Shown here: in pieces, positions 1-8,700 of the stretch
How positions within the stretch are numbered: the stretch's first letter is position 1
Layout of the letters: every line of letters starts with the position of its first letter
Program-made: the position numbers and the translations under genes
Assembly (NCBI GenBank): GCA_028281235.1
Contig: JANQKG010000032.1
Coordinates: 62,001-126,000, forward strand
DNA length: 64,000 nucleotides
DNA from: Afifellaceae bacterium
Lineage (GTDB): Bacteria; Pseudomonadota; Alphaproteobacteria; Rhizobiales; Afifellaceae
Direction: 5' to 3'
The notes under the pieces: model-generated
Seen by the model: the letters and a program-made list of their open reading frames with translations, nothing else
The model's database searches: none
Told to the model about the DNA's origin: nothing

Positions 1-1166
1 AGGCGACCGTGGCGCAGGCGCGGAACCTTGTTGAGGACGTGGAATGGTCCGCGATGGACGCCACCCGCACGTCGATTGAATATCTCTGCCGCTGTGTCGA
101 CCAAGCGATCAAGGCCGGCGCGACCACCATCAACCTTCCCGATACGGTCGGCTACGCCACGCCTGAGGAATACGAGGCGATGTTCCGCGATATTCGCGAG
201 CGCGTGCCGGATTCCGACAAGGCGGTGTTCTCCGTCCATTGCCACGACGATCTCGGCCTGGCGGTGGCCAACTCGCTGGCCGGCGTTAAGGGCGGCGCGC
301 GTCAGGTGGAATGCACGATCAACGGGCTTGGCGAGCGCGCCGGCAATGCGTCGCTGGAAGAGATCGTTATGGCGATCAAGACGCGCGCTGACGCCATGCC
401 CTATGTGACCGGCGTCAATTCGCAGATGCTGATGCGCGCCTCGCGGCTCGTCTCCGCCGTCTCCGCTTTCCCCGTTCAATACAACAAGGCGATCGTCGGC
501 AAGAATGCCTTCGCGCATGAATCCGGCATTCACCAGGACGGCATGCTGAAGAACACGGAGACCTATGAGATCATGCGGCCGGAGGATGTCGGCGTAAAGG
601 AAACCTCGCTCGTCATGGGCAAGCATTCCGGCCGCCATGCTTTCCGCGAGAAGCTTGCGTCATTGGGCTACGAGCTCGGCGACAATGCGTTGGAAGACGC
701 TTTCCGCCGCTTCAAGGACCTCGCCGATAAGAAGAAGCATGTCTTCGACGAGGACATCGAAGCGCTGGTGGAGGACGAAGTGGCGACCGCCGGTGAGGCC
801 GTCAAGCTCGCTGCGCTCACCGTGATCGCCGGCACGGGCGGACCGCAGCGCGCAACGATCACCCTCGACATCGATGGTCGCCACGAGACGCGCGAAGCCT
901 CAGGCGACGGCCCCGTGGATGCGATCTTCAACGCCATCAAGATGGTCATCGACCACAATGCGACCTTGACGCTTTATCAGGTCGGCGCGGTGACGCAGGG
1001 AACCGACGCACAGGCGGAAGTGTCCGTGCGGCTTGAAGAGGCCGGCAAGGTCGTGACCGGCCGTGGCGCAGACACCGATACGATGGTCGCCTCCGCCAAG
1101 GCCTACCTCTCCGCGGTCAACAAGCTCACGCTGAAGCGCGAGCGGCTGCATGCGCAGGCCGTGTAA
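1..1166 (+). CDS. leuA: 2-isopropylmalate synthase, 5' end outside window
   Basis: This is the C-terminal part (at least 385 residues) of LeuA, which condenses acetyl-CoA with 2-oxoisovalerate in the first committed step of leucine synthesis. The frame is open from base 3 (first full codons GCG ACC GTG), so the GTG at 9 is internal rather than a start. The catalytic TIM barrel shows the metal-binding HCHDDLGLAVANS segment and the NGLGERAGNASLEE strand. These are followed by the linker signature HESGIHQDGMLK and the C-terminal leucine-sensing regulatory domain (roughly the last 130 residues, with GGPQRATITLDIDG). The protein ends naturally with a TAA stop. Leucine feedback inhibition is a family property and was not tested here. 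About 150 N-terminal residues should lie upstream of the window. Confidence 0.95.
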   Translation, partial: ATVAQARNLVEDVEWSAMDATRTSIEYLCRCVDQAIKAGATTINLPDTVGYATPEEYEAMFRDIRERVPDSDKAVFSVHCHDDLGLAVANSLAGVKGGARQVECTINGLGERAGNASLEEIVMAIKTRADAMPYVTGVNSQMLMRASRLVSAVSAFPVQYNKAIVGKNAFAHESGIHQDGMLKNTETYEIMRPEDVGVKETSLVMGKHSGRHAFREKLASLGYELGDNALEDAFRRFKDLADKKKHVFDEDIEALVEDEVATAGEAVKLAALTVIAGTGGPQRATITLDIDGRHETREASGDGPVDAIFNAIKMVIDHNATLTLYQVGAVTQGTDAQAEVSVRLEEAGKVVTGRGADTDTMVASAKAYLSAVNKLTLKRERLHAQAV

Positions 1167-1190
1167 GGCACAAGAGCGCCGCGGCAGATC

Positions 1191-2210
1191 ATGACAGAGC
1201 AAGGCGGGCGAAACGACACACGCCCGCTTGCTGCACCCGGCGCGTCGGCGGAATCAGCGAGCGCCAATACGGGCGCTCGCCTTCACCTGATCGACGCGGC
1301 GCGCGGCATCGCCATCGCGGCGATGGTCGTCTACCACTTCTCCTGGGACCTCAGGCATTTCGGCTACATCGCCGCCGACGTCACGCATGATCCCGGCTGG
1401 CGGCTGTTTGCCCGTTCGATCGCCGGGAGCTTCCTCTTCATTGTCGGCGTCAGCCTTGTGCTGGCCTCGCGCAGCGGCTTCCGCGCCGGACGTTATCTCC
1501 GCCGCCTTGCGCTGATTGCAGCATCTGCTGCGGCAATCACGATTGTCACCTATCTTGTCTTCCCCGACAGCTACGTGTTCTTCGGCATTCTGCATCATAT
1601 CGCCGTGGCGAGCGTGCTCGGCTTGGCTTTCGTCAACGCACCCATCTGGCTTGTCGCGGCGGCTGCTGTCGCGAGCTTCCTCGCACCGGCCTATCTGGCC
1701 GGGCCGGCCTTTGATCCGCCGGCCATGGTCTGGCTGGGGCTTGCCACCTACATCCCGCGCAGCAACGATTTCGTCCCGCTGTTCCCCTGGTTCGGCGTCG
1801 TCCTCGCAGGGATCGTGGCGGCGCGCCTGGCGCGTTGGCTGCCGAAGGGCTTAGCTGCCGTCGCGGGCCTTTCGCCGCGCATAGCCACACCGCTCGTCTG
1901 GGCCGGCCGGCACAGCCTGGTCATCTATCTGCTGCACCAGCCGATCCTGTTCGGGCTCGTCTTCCTGGCGGCGCAGGTCGCGCCCCCCGACCTCGCCAGG
2001 CTTGAGCCCTCCTATGTCGAGGCGTGCACGAGCGCCTGCATTCGCTCTGAGGTCGATGCGGAGATCTGCCGGCGCACCTGCACGTGCCTTGCAGATCGGC
2101 TCCAGGTAGAAGGTTTGTGGGACGCCGTGATGCGGCAGACGCTGAAGCGCGAGCAGGAGGCTCATTACGTCGCGCTCTCCAGCCAATGCCGCATAACAGC
2201 GGAGCGCTGA
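1191..2210 (+). CDS. DUF1624 / heparan-alpha-glucosaminide N-acetyltransferase-like membrane protein
   Basis: A 339-residue integral membrane protein. The N-terminal LIDAARGIAIAAMVVYHFSWD (residues 33-53) is the hallmark of DUF1624, a family related to the lysosomal acetyl-CoA:glucosaminide acetyltransferase and to YeiB-type proteins. About seven further hydrophobic segments run to residue ~262, including the conserved GRHSLVIYLLHQP. The family is thought to transfer acyl groups across a membrane; the substrate here is unknown. The C-terminal ~70 residues are soluble and carry five cysteines (279, 283, 293, 297, 299) in a CX3C-X9-CX3C arrangement, which is an unusual tail. It starts with ATG 24 bp after leuA on the same strand, so co-transcription is possible. 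Confidence 0.8.
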   Translation: MTEQGGRNDTRPLAAPGASAESASANTGARLHLIDAARGIAIAAMVVYHFSWDLRHFGYIAADVTHDPGWRLFARSIAGSFLFIVGVSLVLASRSGFRAGRYLRRLALIAASAAAITIVTYLVFPDSYVFFGILHHIAVASVLGLAFVNAPIWLVAAAAVASFLAPAYLAGPAFDPPAMVWLGLATYIPRSNDFVPLFPWFGVVLAGIVAARLARWLPKGLAAVAGLSPRIATPLVWAGRHSLVIYLLHQPILFGLVFLAAQVAPPDLARLEPSYVEACTSACIRSEVDAEICRRTCTCLADRLQVEGLWDAVMRQTLKREQEAHYVALSSQCRITAER

Positions 2211-2221
2211 TTCAGCCGGTC

Positions 2222-2248
2222 CCCGCATTGCGCTTCGCTCCATGCGGG
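2222..2248. repeat. Short hairpin repeat, loop TGCGCTTCGCTCC
   Basis: The arms CCCGCAT (2222-2228) and ATGCGGG (2242-2248) enclose the loop TGCGCTTCGCTCC. The same loop with a compensated stem recurs at 41426-41452. It lies just after the DUF1624 gene. Confidence 0.75.
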
Positions 2249-2268
2249 CCACACCTTCCTACAAGCAC

Positions 2269-2370
2269 GTCGTCATGCCCGGACGTGATCCGGGCATCCA
2301 TTCCGTAGCGTCGATGAGCGGTGCACGGACAACGGCATGGATTGCCGGGGTCAAGCCCGGCAATGACGAC
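2269..2370. repeat. Compound palindromic intergenic repeat
   Basis: A roughly 100-bp element bounded by 8-bp inverted ends GTCGTCAT (2269-2276) and ATGACGAC (2363-2370). It contains two strong hairpins: ATGCCCGGA/TCCGGGCAT (2275-2297) and ATTGCCGGG/CCCGGCAAT (2341-2364). Elements of this look (GTCATGCCCGG...) are common between genes in Hyphomicrobiales. No gene is seen in 2211-2432. Confidence 0.8.
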
Positions 2371-2432
2371 AGAAAGAACCGCACGGCGCGATGTCCAACC
2401 TCCCTCAAGGGAAGGGTTAGGCGGAGCCTCGA

Positions 2433-3308
2433 CTAATCCGAAGCCGCTTGTGCTGTCAGCGCTTTGTCGCTGCTGTCGCCAACCACATGCACCACACGCT
2501 GCGGGAAGGGGATGGTGATGCCGGCTTCCTCAAGCCGCTTCTTGCCGGTCTCGGTGAGGTCCCACCGCGTATCCCAGAACACATCCGTCGGCGCCCAGGC
2601 GCGCATCTGCAATACGACGGCGCTGTCGCCAAGACTGAGCGGAACGATCACCGGCAGCGGATCGTCGAGTACGTTGACGTGCTCTGAGGCAACCTCCTGC
2701 AGAACCTGGCGGCCTTTGGCGATATCGTCCTCGTAGGCGATGCCGAACTCCAAAAGCACAAGGCGCGTCGGGTTGCGCGTGTAGTTGGTGAGCGTGGTGT
2801 TCCACAGGCCCGAATTCGGCACGAACTTATAAAGGCCGTCCCAGGTTCTGATCTGCGTGGCGAAGAGGCCAAGCTCGACCACCGTGCCGGTGACGCTATC
2901 CGTCTCGATGAAGTCGCCGGCCTCAAAGGGTCGGAGCCACAGAAGCATGATGCCGGCCGCGATGTTGGAGAGCGTGCCTTGCAGGGCGAGGCCGATGGCC
3001 AGGCCGATCGCGCCGAGGGCGGCCAGGATCGACGCGGTTTGCACGCCAAGCTGGCCGAGCGCCGCCACCAGGACGAGGATCAGCACGCCGTAGCGGACCA
3101 CCGCGCGGATGATCGGCTTCAGCGTGTTGTCGATATGCTCTGATTCCTTGACGAGGTTGAAGACGCCGCGGCCAGCCCATCGTGACACGAAGAAGCCGAC
3201 GACCAGGATCACGATCGCCCCGCCGAACCGCGGCAGAAAGTCGGCAACCCAACTCCAGATCACCACGGCAAAGGCGCTGATCTGCTCGGGCGCAAATGAA
3301 ACATCCAT
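2433..3308 (-). CDS. MscS-family mechanosensitive ion channel
   Basis: A 291-residue small-conductance mechanosensitive channel of the inner membrane, which opens on hypo-osmotic shock. Three N-terminal hydrophobic segments are visible. The third is the glycine/alanine-rich pore helix (ASILAALGAIGLAIGLALQG), followed by the MscS beta-domain signature LRPFEAGDFIETDSVTGTV and VPNSGLWNTTLTNYT. The length matches E. coli MscS (286 residues). The ATG at 3308 was chosen because AAGGGGA lies about 8 nt upstream and MDVSF... aligns with family N-termini; an upstream in-frame start would add seven residues without a better ribosome-binding site. Confidence 0.92.
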   Translation of the reverse strand: MDVSFAPEQISAFAVVIWSWVADFLPRFGGAIVILVVGFFVSRWAGRGVFNLVKESEHIDNTLKPIIRAVVRYGVLILVLVAALGQLGVQTASILAALGAIGLAIGLALQGTLSNIAAGIMLLWLRPFEAGDFIETDSVTGTVVELGLFATQIRTWDGLYKFVPNSGLWNTTLTNYTRNPTRLVLLEFGIAYEDDIAKGRQVLQEVASEHVNVLDDPLPVIVPLSLGDSAVVLQMRAWAPTDVFWDTRWDLTETGKKRLEEAGITIPFPQRVVHVVGDSSDKALTAQAASD

Positions 3309-3510
3309 GGGAAATCCCCTTCGCGTCAAACGCGGGTAGAAGGCTCCGGATCGAGCGATTCTTTGAAGCAGCTGCCGGGATTCTTAATCGGAAAATGGCC
3401 GGAAGCGTAATCCCCGCCGCTACGGGCGCTTCATGCGCTCTTCAGGATCATGCTCCGGGCCGCCACCTTGCGGACCCGCGGCCCGATCCCTATAACCCGC
3501 CGGCAAACAC

Positions 3511-3586
<76 letters not shown>

Positions 3587-3632
3587 GAACCAGGCGGCTG
3601 CGTCGGTCCCGGCGCGCGGCTTTCCCGACCAC

Positions 3633-4601
3633 ATGACCATCCTCGTAACCGGCGCGGCCGGCTTCATCGGCTACCATCTGTCGCGGCGCCTGGCCGACCG
3701 CGGCGAGCGTGTCATCGGGCTCGACAATTTGACGGAGTTCTACGACACGGAGCTGAAGCGCCGGCGTCTGGTCCAGCTTTCGACCTTCCCGAGCTTTGAG
3801 TTCAAGCATGTCGATCTCGCCAATCGGGAGGCGCTCGCCGAAGCGCTGAAGGGCGAGCCGATCCGCCAGGTCTTCCACCTCGCCGCGCAAGCCAATGTGC
3901 GATACGCGCTGGAGAACCCGTACGCCTATCTGGATTCAAATATCACCAGCCATCTCAATCTCCTGGAGCACATCCGCCATTCCGGCGGCGTGGAGATGTT
4001 CGTCTATGCCTCGTCGAGCTCCGTCTATGGCGCGGCCAATCCGGTGCCGTTTCATGAAGATGCGATAACCGATCATCCGACCTCGCTCTACGCCGCCACC
4101 AAGAAATCGGCGGAGATGATGAGTGAGGTCTATGCGGATATTTTCGACATTCCGCAGGTGGGCCTGCGCTTCTTCTCCGTCTACGGCCCCTGGGGCCGGC
4201 CGGACATGGCCTATTGGCTCTTCACCGAAGCGATCCTCGCCGGCCGGCCGATCAAGGTCTTCAATGACGGCAACATGCAGCGCGACTTTACGTATGTTGA
4301 CGACGTCGTGGCCGGCATATTGGCCGTTGCCGATGCGCCGCCCGGCGGGCCGAGGCACCGCGTCTACAATATCGGCAACAACACGCCCGTCGTGCTCCTT
4401 GATATGATCAAGACGTTGGAGCGGATCATCGGAAAGGAGGCGGAGCTTGATTTCATGCCCGCCCAGCCCGGTGAGATGCAGGTGACCTGCGCGGACGTCT
4501 CCACCATCCGCAAGGATTTCGGCTTCCGCCCGACCACGTCGTTGGATGTTGGGCTGCAGAAATTCGTCGACTGGTTCCGCCGCTACCAGCGCTGGTCGTG
4601 A
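3633..4601 (+). CDS. UDP-glucuronate 4-epimerase-type NAD-dependent epimerase
   Basis: A 322-residue extended SDR. The N-terminal Rossmann motif GAAGFIGYHL (residues 7-16) binds NAD. The catalytic serine region is YASSSSVYG and the active-site YxxxK is YAATK. The spacing and the segments FFSVYGPWGRPDMA and FNDGNMQRDFTYVDDVV are typical of UDP-glucuronate (GlcA/GalA) 4-epimerases such as LspL and Cap1J. It probably supplies a UDP-uronic acid for the glycan made by the neighbouring genes. It is transcribed away from tRNA-Lys and converges on the deacetylase gene. A UDP-glucose epimerase role is less likely because a GalE-like protein is encoded at 34.6-35.6 kb. Confidence 0.88.
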   Translation: MTILVTGAAGFIGYHLSRRLADRGERVIGLDNLTEFYDTELKRRRLVQLSTFPSFEFKHVDLANREALAEALKGEPIRQVFHLAAQANVRYALENPYAYLDSNITSHLNLLEHIRHSGGVEMFVYASSSSVYGAANPVPFHEDAITDHPTSLYAATKKSAEMMSEVYADIFDIPQVGLRFFSVYGPWGRPDMAYWLFTEAILAGRPIKVFNDGNMQRDFTYVDDVVAGILAVADAPPGGPRHRVYNIGNNTPVVLLDMIKTLERIIGKEAELDFMPAQPGEMQVTCADVSTIRKDFGFRPTTSLDVGLQKFVDWFRRYQRWS

Positions 4602-4611
4602 TGGGCTGCGC

Positions 4612-5382
4612 CTAATTCGGCAGAGCGAAGAACTCAGGCACGGGCGGCCAGGCAGTCGCGGCATGGTCGCCGACCAGCGCAAAGAGCTCGTCAAGGAACG
4701 CCCAGGTTTCCTCCTCATGCACAAGGTGGTGGGTGAGGATACCGAGCGGTTCTGCTTCGTCGCCGGCGAGCCGGCGCTCCACCTCCCAGCATAGCAGCGC
4801 ATAGGCCGCGGCCCGCGGGAGCGCGCTTCGCGCCCGCCAGTCAATGATGTCGACATGCGTGTTCACCCAATGCGCTGCGTCCGACGGTGCGGCATCAAAC
4901 GCTGAGAAGCCGATCAGCCCAACCTCGCGCCGCGCATCGCGAACGCTTGCTGCGATGCGGTTCCACGGCGGCACGAGAACCGGCAGAAACGTCTCACCGA
5001 AAAGCGCCGAGAGCCGTTCAAACCCCAGCGCCAGCTCGGCCATCACTTCAGAAACCGGCCGGTGGTCGCCCAGCTCCGTCTTCTTCTCCTGCGCCGGCGC
5101 GTGATTGCGGTGCTGCCAGCCATGCTGCAAGGCGAACACGCGCGGCTCATTCGCCAGCGTTTCGGCGAGCGCGTCGGTCGCCCCCTTGGGGATGACCGCC
5201 AGCGCCAGCGGCAGGTCGTGGCGGCGCGCCAGAGCAAGCAGCCGCGCAAGTGCAGGCGTCGGCTGCTGCGCGTCGTCGTCCCGCCACCAGAACACGATCG
5301 TGCGCGCCTGAGACGCCGCGCGATCGAGCAGGGCAGCAAAGCGCTGCCGCTCCGCGTCGCCTTCTGAATCGACTGCGCTCAC
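4612..5382 (-). CDS. Polysaccharide deacetylase-like protein
   Basis: A 256-residue soluble protein resembling the NodB/polysaccharide-deacetylase fold. Motif-like elements are FWWRDDDA near the N-terminus (the D-D metal site), QHGWQHRNH (the HxxxH region), VLVPPWNRI (the conserved RxPxG-like strand) and THHLVHEEE near the C-terminus. The chosen start is the GTG at 5382, whose GTGA overlaps the TGA of the upstream glycosyltransferase by 4 nt; the frame remains open far upstream but is then out of frame with that real gene. Translational coupling with the glycosyltransferase suggests both act on the same surface glycan. There is no signal peptide, so it may act on cytoplasmic lipid-linked intermediates. 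Confidence 0.8.
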   Translation of the reverse strand: MSAVDSEGDAERQRFAALLDRAASQARTIVFWWRDDDAQQPTPALARLLALARRHDLPLALAVIPKGATDALAETLANEPRVFALQHGWQHRNHAPAQEKKTELGDHRPVSEVMAELALGFERLSALFGETFLPVLVPPWNRIAASVRDARREVGLIGFSAFDAAPSDAAHWVNTHVDIIDWRARSALPRAAAYALLCWEVERRLAGDEAEPLGILTHHLVHEEETWAFLDELFALVGDHAATAWPPVPEFFALPN

Positions 5383-6608
5383 GCAGCCTGCTTCCGGCTG
5401 CGCGAAGCCCGCAGCAATCTTGCGACGGAATCGATGCCGGGCTCTGAAGAAAACTGCTTGCGCACATGCCTGGCGCCGGCCGTCGCAAGCCTTTGCCGCA
5501 GGGCTGGTTTGCTCAGGAGGTGCCGCAGGGCCTCGGCCAGCGCGCCTGGATTGCGCTGCGGCACCAGCCACCCCGTCTGCCCGTGCGTGACCAGCTCCGG
5601 GATGCCCGACACATCGGTGGCGAGCACCGGCACGGCAAAGGCCTGCGCCTCCATCAGCACATTGGGCAGGCCGTCGCGGTCGCCCGAGGCGGTCAGCCGA
5701 GAAGGCAGCACAAAAAGATCGGCGCGGCTCAGAAGGTCGAAGATGAAGCCGCGGTCCTGTGCGCCGCGCCACGTCACGCGCTTTGCGATGCCGAGCGTCT
5801 TCGCCTGGCGCTTCAGTCGATCGGAAAGCTGACCGCCGCCCGCATGCTCAAAGCGCCATGGGATGTCATCGCCGAGCGCCGCAAGCGCAACGAGGAGATC
5901 GGCATAGCCCTTCTTCTCCACAGCACGGCCAATGGAGACGATGGTAAGCGGATCACGCTCTGCATAATCGCGCTCCGGGGCAGGTGGAAAACGCGAGAAG
6001 TCGAGTCCGTGATAGACGAGGTGTACGTTGTCGGGCGTGCGGCTGAGCGAGCGTAGATAATCCAGATTGGCGCGCGTACAGGTCACGCCCCACGCTGCCT
6101 CGGCGAGCTTCTCCTTCAGCTCCCACTCAGGCGTGGTCCAAATGTCCTTCGCATGCGCGGAGAACGACCAGCCGAGCCCGCGGATCATCGCCGCATAGCG
6201 CGCCACCGATGCCGGCGTGTGCAGGAAATGCGTGTAAAGCCAGTCGACGTCGGCCGGCAGCTCTCGCGCGAGCACGCAAGCCTGACCGAAGCGCCTTTGG
6301 CGGTTGGCCGAGCCGTCACGTTTCAGGTCGCGCTCATAGGCGCTGAGCGCCGTGGCGAACCCCGACTGCGCCTCTGCCCATCGGCGTCCGGTCCGCACAC
6401 GCGCCGGCTCGTCTTTCAGATATTCCGGCAGATAGAGCACGTCCGCGGCGATCTCGCGGTTGATGTCGTGCTGCTTGGTCTCGGTCGGGTGGCGAAGCGA
6501 CACGATGAGCTGGCTGACGCCACGTTTCTCCAGCCCCAGGATCTCCTGCGCGATGAACGTCTCTGAAAGGCGGGGATAGCCCTTCACGAGCGTGGCGATC
6601 CGGTTCAT
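5379..6608 (-). CDS. Glycosyltransferase family 4 protein
   Basis: A 409-residue GT-B glycosyltransferase, cytoplasmic or membrane-peripheral. The N-terminal MNRIATLVKGYPRLSETFI is characteristic of exopolysaccharide and colanic-acid type GT4 enzymes. The C-terminal nucleotide-sugar site has RADLFVLPSR and EAQAFAVPVLATDVSGIPE, containing the EX7E-like pair. It is the first gene of a two-gene operon with the deacetylase (4-nt overlap). It diverges from the lyase-like gene at 6672, so 6609-6671 must carry both promoters. Donor and acceptor cannot be deduced. Confidence 0.9.
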   Translation of the reverse strand: MNRIATLVKGYPRLSETFIAQEILGLEKRGVSQLIVSLRHPTETKQHDINREIAADVLYLPEYLKDEPARVRTGRRWAEAQSGFATALSAYERDLKRDGSANRQRRFGQACVLARELPADVDWLYTHFLHTPASVARYAAMIRGLGWSFSAHAKDIWTTPEWELKEKLAEAAWGVTCTRANLDYLRSLSRTPDNVHLVYHGLDFSRFPPAPERDYAERDPLTIVSIGRAVEKKGYADLLVALAALGDDIPWRFEHAGGGQLSDRLKRQAKTLGIAKRVTWRGAQDRGFIFDLLSRADLFVLPSRLTASGDRDGLPNVLMEAQAFAVPVLATDVSGIPELVTHGQTGWLVPQRNPGALAEALRHLLSKPALRQRLATAGARHVRKQFSSEPGIDSVARLLRASRSRKQAA

Positions 6609-6671
6609 GGTCTGTCGCCTCCTGGTGGCCCCGAGGTCGGGCGCCTGCGGCTGCTATTTGGGATAGGAACC

Positions 6672-7415
6672 GTGCTCACCACAAGTCACACTGAACCGGG
6701 AGCTTTTGAGACGCTGCATCTCGATTTTGAGAGCGGCGCGTTCGATGGCTGGAGCGTCAAGCGCCTCTCCAGCGAGCACTCCGCGGATATTCAGTCCAAA
6801 ATCGTGCGCACCGGCACGCGCGCCTGCCGTTTCGAGCTCAGACCCGGAGACTATGTCTCACAGGGCCACCGCGCGGAGCTGCGCGATCCTTACAATGTCG
6901 TGTGGGACGAGGAGGTTTGGTACGGCTTCAGCACCTTCATCGCGCCCGATTTCGAGTTGCCGGAGACGATCGGCTGCGTGCTCGCGCAGTGGCACGACCA
7001 GGCCAAGCTCGGCGATCCATCCGGCAAGCCGCCGATCGCTATGCGCTATCGCGGCGATCGGCTCATCTTCACCGGCGCTTATGGTCGCGTCGCAGGGCCG
7101 GTGCCCGACACGCGCTACGAATTCGCCAGCATCCCCGATTTTCCCAAGGGCGTGTGGCACGATTTCGTCTTCCGCGTCTTCTGGTCGCGACACGGCATAT
7201 CCGAAATCGAGGCATGGCTGGGCAAAGAGACGATCATCGACTGGCGCGGGCCGCTGGCCTACGAGAACGAGGTCGAAGGGCCTTATTTCAAGCTCGGGCT
7301 CTACTGGTCGCCGCCCGGGCCGAAGCCCATCGTCGCCTATCATGACAATTATAGCCGCGGGCATTCCTTCGCCGAGGTCGATCCCTCTGTTCAGCACGTG
7401 GCGGCCGGCGCGTGA
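6672..7415 (+). CDS. Heparin lyase I / polysaccharide lyase-like protein
   Basis: A 247-residue predicted beta-jelly-roll protein matching the heparin lyase I / PL20-like family, which cleaves uronic-acid polysaccharides by beta-elimination. Recognisable segments are LDFESGAFDGW at the N-terminus, the strand GHRAELRDPY, WYGFSTFIAPDF, VLAQWHDQ, and the C-terminal FKLGLYWSPP with YHDNYSRG. No signal peptide is visible, which is odd for a polysaccharide lyase. The next gene starts on the overlapping GTGA, indicating coupled translation. With a uronic-acid epimerase nearby, a role in trimming or turning over a uronate-containing glycan is plausible (inference). Confidence 0.75.
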   Translation: MLTTSHTEPGAFETLHLDFESGAFDGWSVKRLSSEHSADIQSKIVRTGTRACRFELRPGDYVSQGHRAELRDPYNVVWDEEVWYGFSTFIAPDFELPETIGCVLAQWHDQAKLGDPSGKPPIAMRYRGDRLIFTGAYGRVAGPVPDTRYEFASIPDFPKGVWHDFVFRVFWSRHGISEIEAWLGKETIIDWRGPLAYENEVEGPYFKLGLYWSPPGPKPIVAYHDNYSRGHSFAEVDPSVQHVAAGA

Positions 7416-8683
7416 CCAACATGCGTTGCGCCCTGGCGATCCTGCCGCAGGCTGCCGGTGACTCTCAGCGGCTGCTCAAATCACTTGCCGCGGCCAAGGC
7501 CGTTGGCCTGGGAGATTTCGGCGAGGTCGAGCCGCTTAAGTTGGCGCCGGACGGTTCTGTGCCGGACGTGCTTCGCGCCGCCGCGGATCAGGCGTCAGCG
7601 AAGGGATTTGACTGGCTCCTGGCCGTAGGCGCGGCCGAGATGTTGGCGCCTGACATCTTTGTGAAGACGGGGCCGCCGCTTCGCCTGCACGACGCGGTCT
7701 GGGGTGCGGCGGCGATTGCGTCCGGTGAAGACGCGCTACCCAAGGTCGAGCGCATCACGCGCCTTGCAGCGCAAGATTTGCCGACTTTCTTTCACGCAGC
7801 GCTCAGATGGTGGATCGGCCCCACCCATTTCGTGCGTCCGGTATTGGCTATGGAGGCGGCCCGACGGTCCGCCACCTACGCCGACTACCTCCATGCTCTG
7901 TGGAAGAGCCATCGCTGCTACAAGACCGCGCAGGCGCTCACGCTGTTTCAAAGCACCGTGCCGCCGGTGGCGGAGAGCGATCGCGCGCGCCTGATCGACA
8001 TCCTGGAGGCTGAGCCCGCTTTCATGCCGATCGGCTTCGGCGGCGAGGTTTTTCATCTGCCCTATACGGGGCTGAACCCCGTCATCGAGCGGGAGCAGAT
8101 GCGCGGGTTGTTCTTTGAGCATGAGGAGCTGGTTTTTCTTGCCGAGCGGCTGCCGCGAGGACTGCAGATTCTCGATGTCGGCGCAAATACCGGCAATCAC
8201 ACAATTTTCTTCGCCGGACCGATGGCCGCGGAGCGCGTTGTCCCCATCGAGCCGCTGCCGCGCGCAGCCGCCTCGATCCGCGCCACCGTTGCAAAGAACG
8301 GCTTCGCCAATGTCGACATGTCCCATCTGGGCAAGGCCGTCGGCGCCGGCGAGGGCACGTTGCGCCCCATCCCCTCAAGGACCGCCGGCCTTGGCGCCAC
8401 ACATTTCATTGCCGATCCGGCCGGCGACGTACCACTTGTCACGCTTGATGCGCTAGTGACGGGCCGGGTGGGTTTTCTCAAGCTTGATGTTGAAGGGATG
8501 GAAATGGACGTGCTTGCCGGCGCGGCAGCGCTCATCGCTGCTCACCGTCCCGTGCTCTACGTTGAGGTTGTAGACACGGCAATCGCTCGTTTCATGGCCT
8601 GGGTCGATGCTCATGATTATCGCATCGAAAAGCTCTTTCCCGACAAGACCCATTGCAATTACCTTCTCTTTCCGTCGCATTGA
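7412..8683 (+). CDS. FkbM-family methyltransferase with unassigned N-terminal region
   Basis: A 423-residue protein. The C-terminal ~170 residues are an FkbM-type SAM-dependent methyltransferase: motif I ILDVGANTGNHTIFFA (253-268), the acidic strand VVPIEPLP, and LKLDVEGMEMDVLAG. FkbM enzymes O-methylate polyketides and sugars. The N-terminal ~240 residues (DWLLAVGAAEMLAPD, LRWWIGPTHFVRP) resemble no domain I can name, though the layout hints at a degenerate glycosyltransferase-like module. The GTG start at 7412 overlaps the preceding stop (GTGA). Together with the lyase it forms a two-gene unit, probably methylating a sugar of the locally made glycan. Confidence 0.82.
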   Translation: MTNMRCALAILPQAAGDSQRLLKSLAAAKAVGLGDFGEVEPLKLAPDGSVPDVLRAAADQASAKGFDWLLAVGAAEMLAPDIFVKTGPPLRLHDAVWGAAAIASGEDALPKVERITRLAAQDLPTFFHAALRWWIGPTHFVRPVLAMEAARRSATYADYLHALWKSHRCYKTAQALTLFQSTVPPVAESDRARLIDILEAEPAFMPIGFGGEVFHLPYTGLNPVIEREQMRGLFFEHEELVFLAERLPRGLQILDVGANTGNHTIFFAGPMAAERVVPIEPLPRAAASIRATVAKNGFANVDMSHLGKAVGAGEGTLRPIPSRTAGLGATHFIADPAGDVPLVTLDALVTGRVGFLKLDVEGMEMDVLAGAAALIAAHRPVLYVEVVDTAIARFMAWVDAHDYRIEKLFPDKTHCNYLLFPSH

Positions 8684-8700
8684 CCAAGAAAGGTTCAGGG

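Noticed and set aside
5383-5772. N-terminal extension of the deacetylase gene
   Set aside because: It overlaps the glycosyltransferase coding region in another frame and is Ala/Arg-rich; the GTGA overlap gives a better start.
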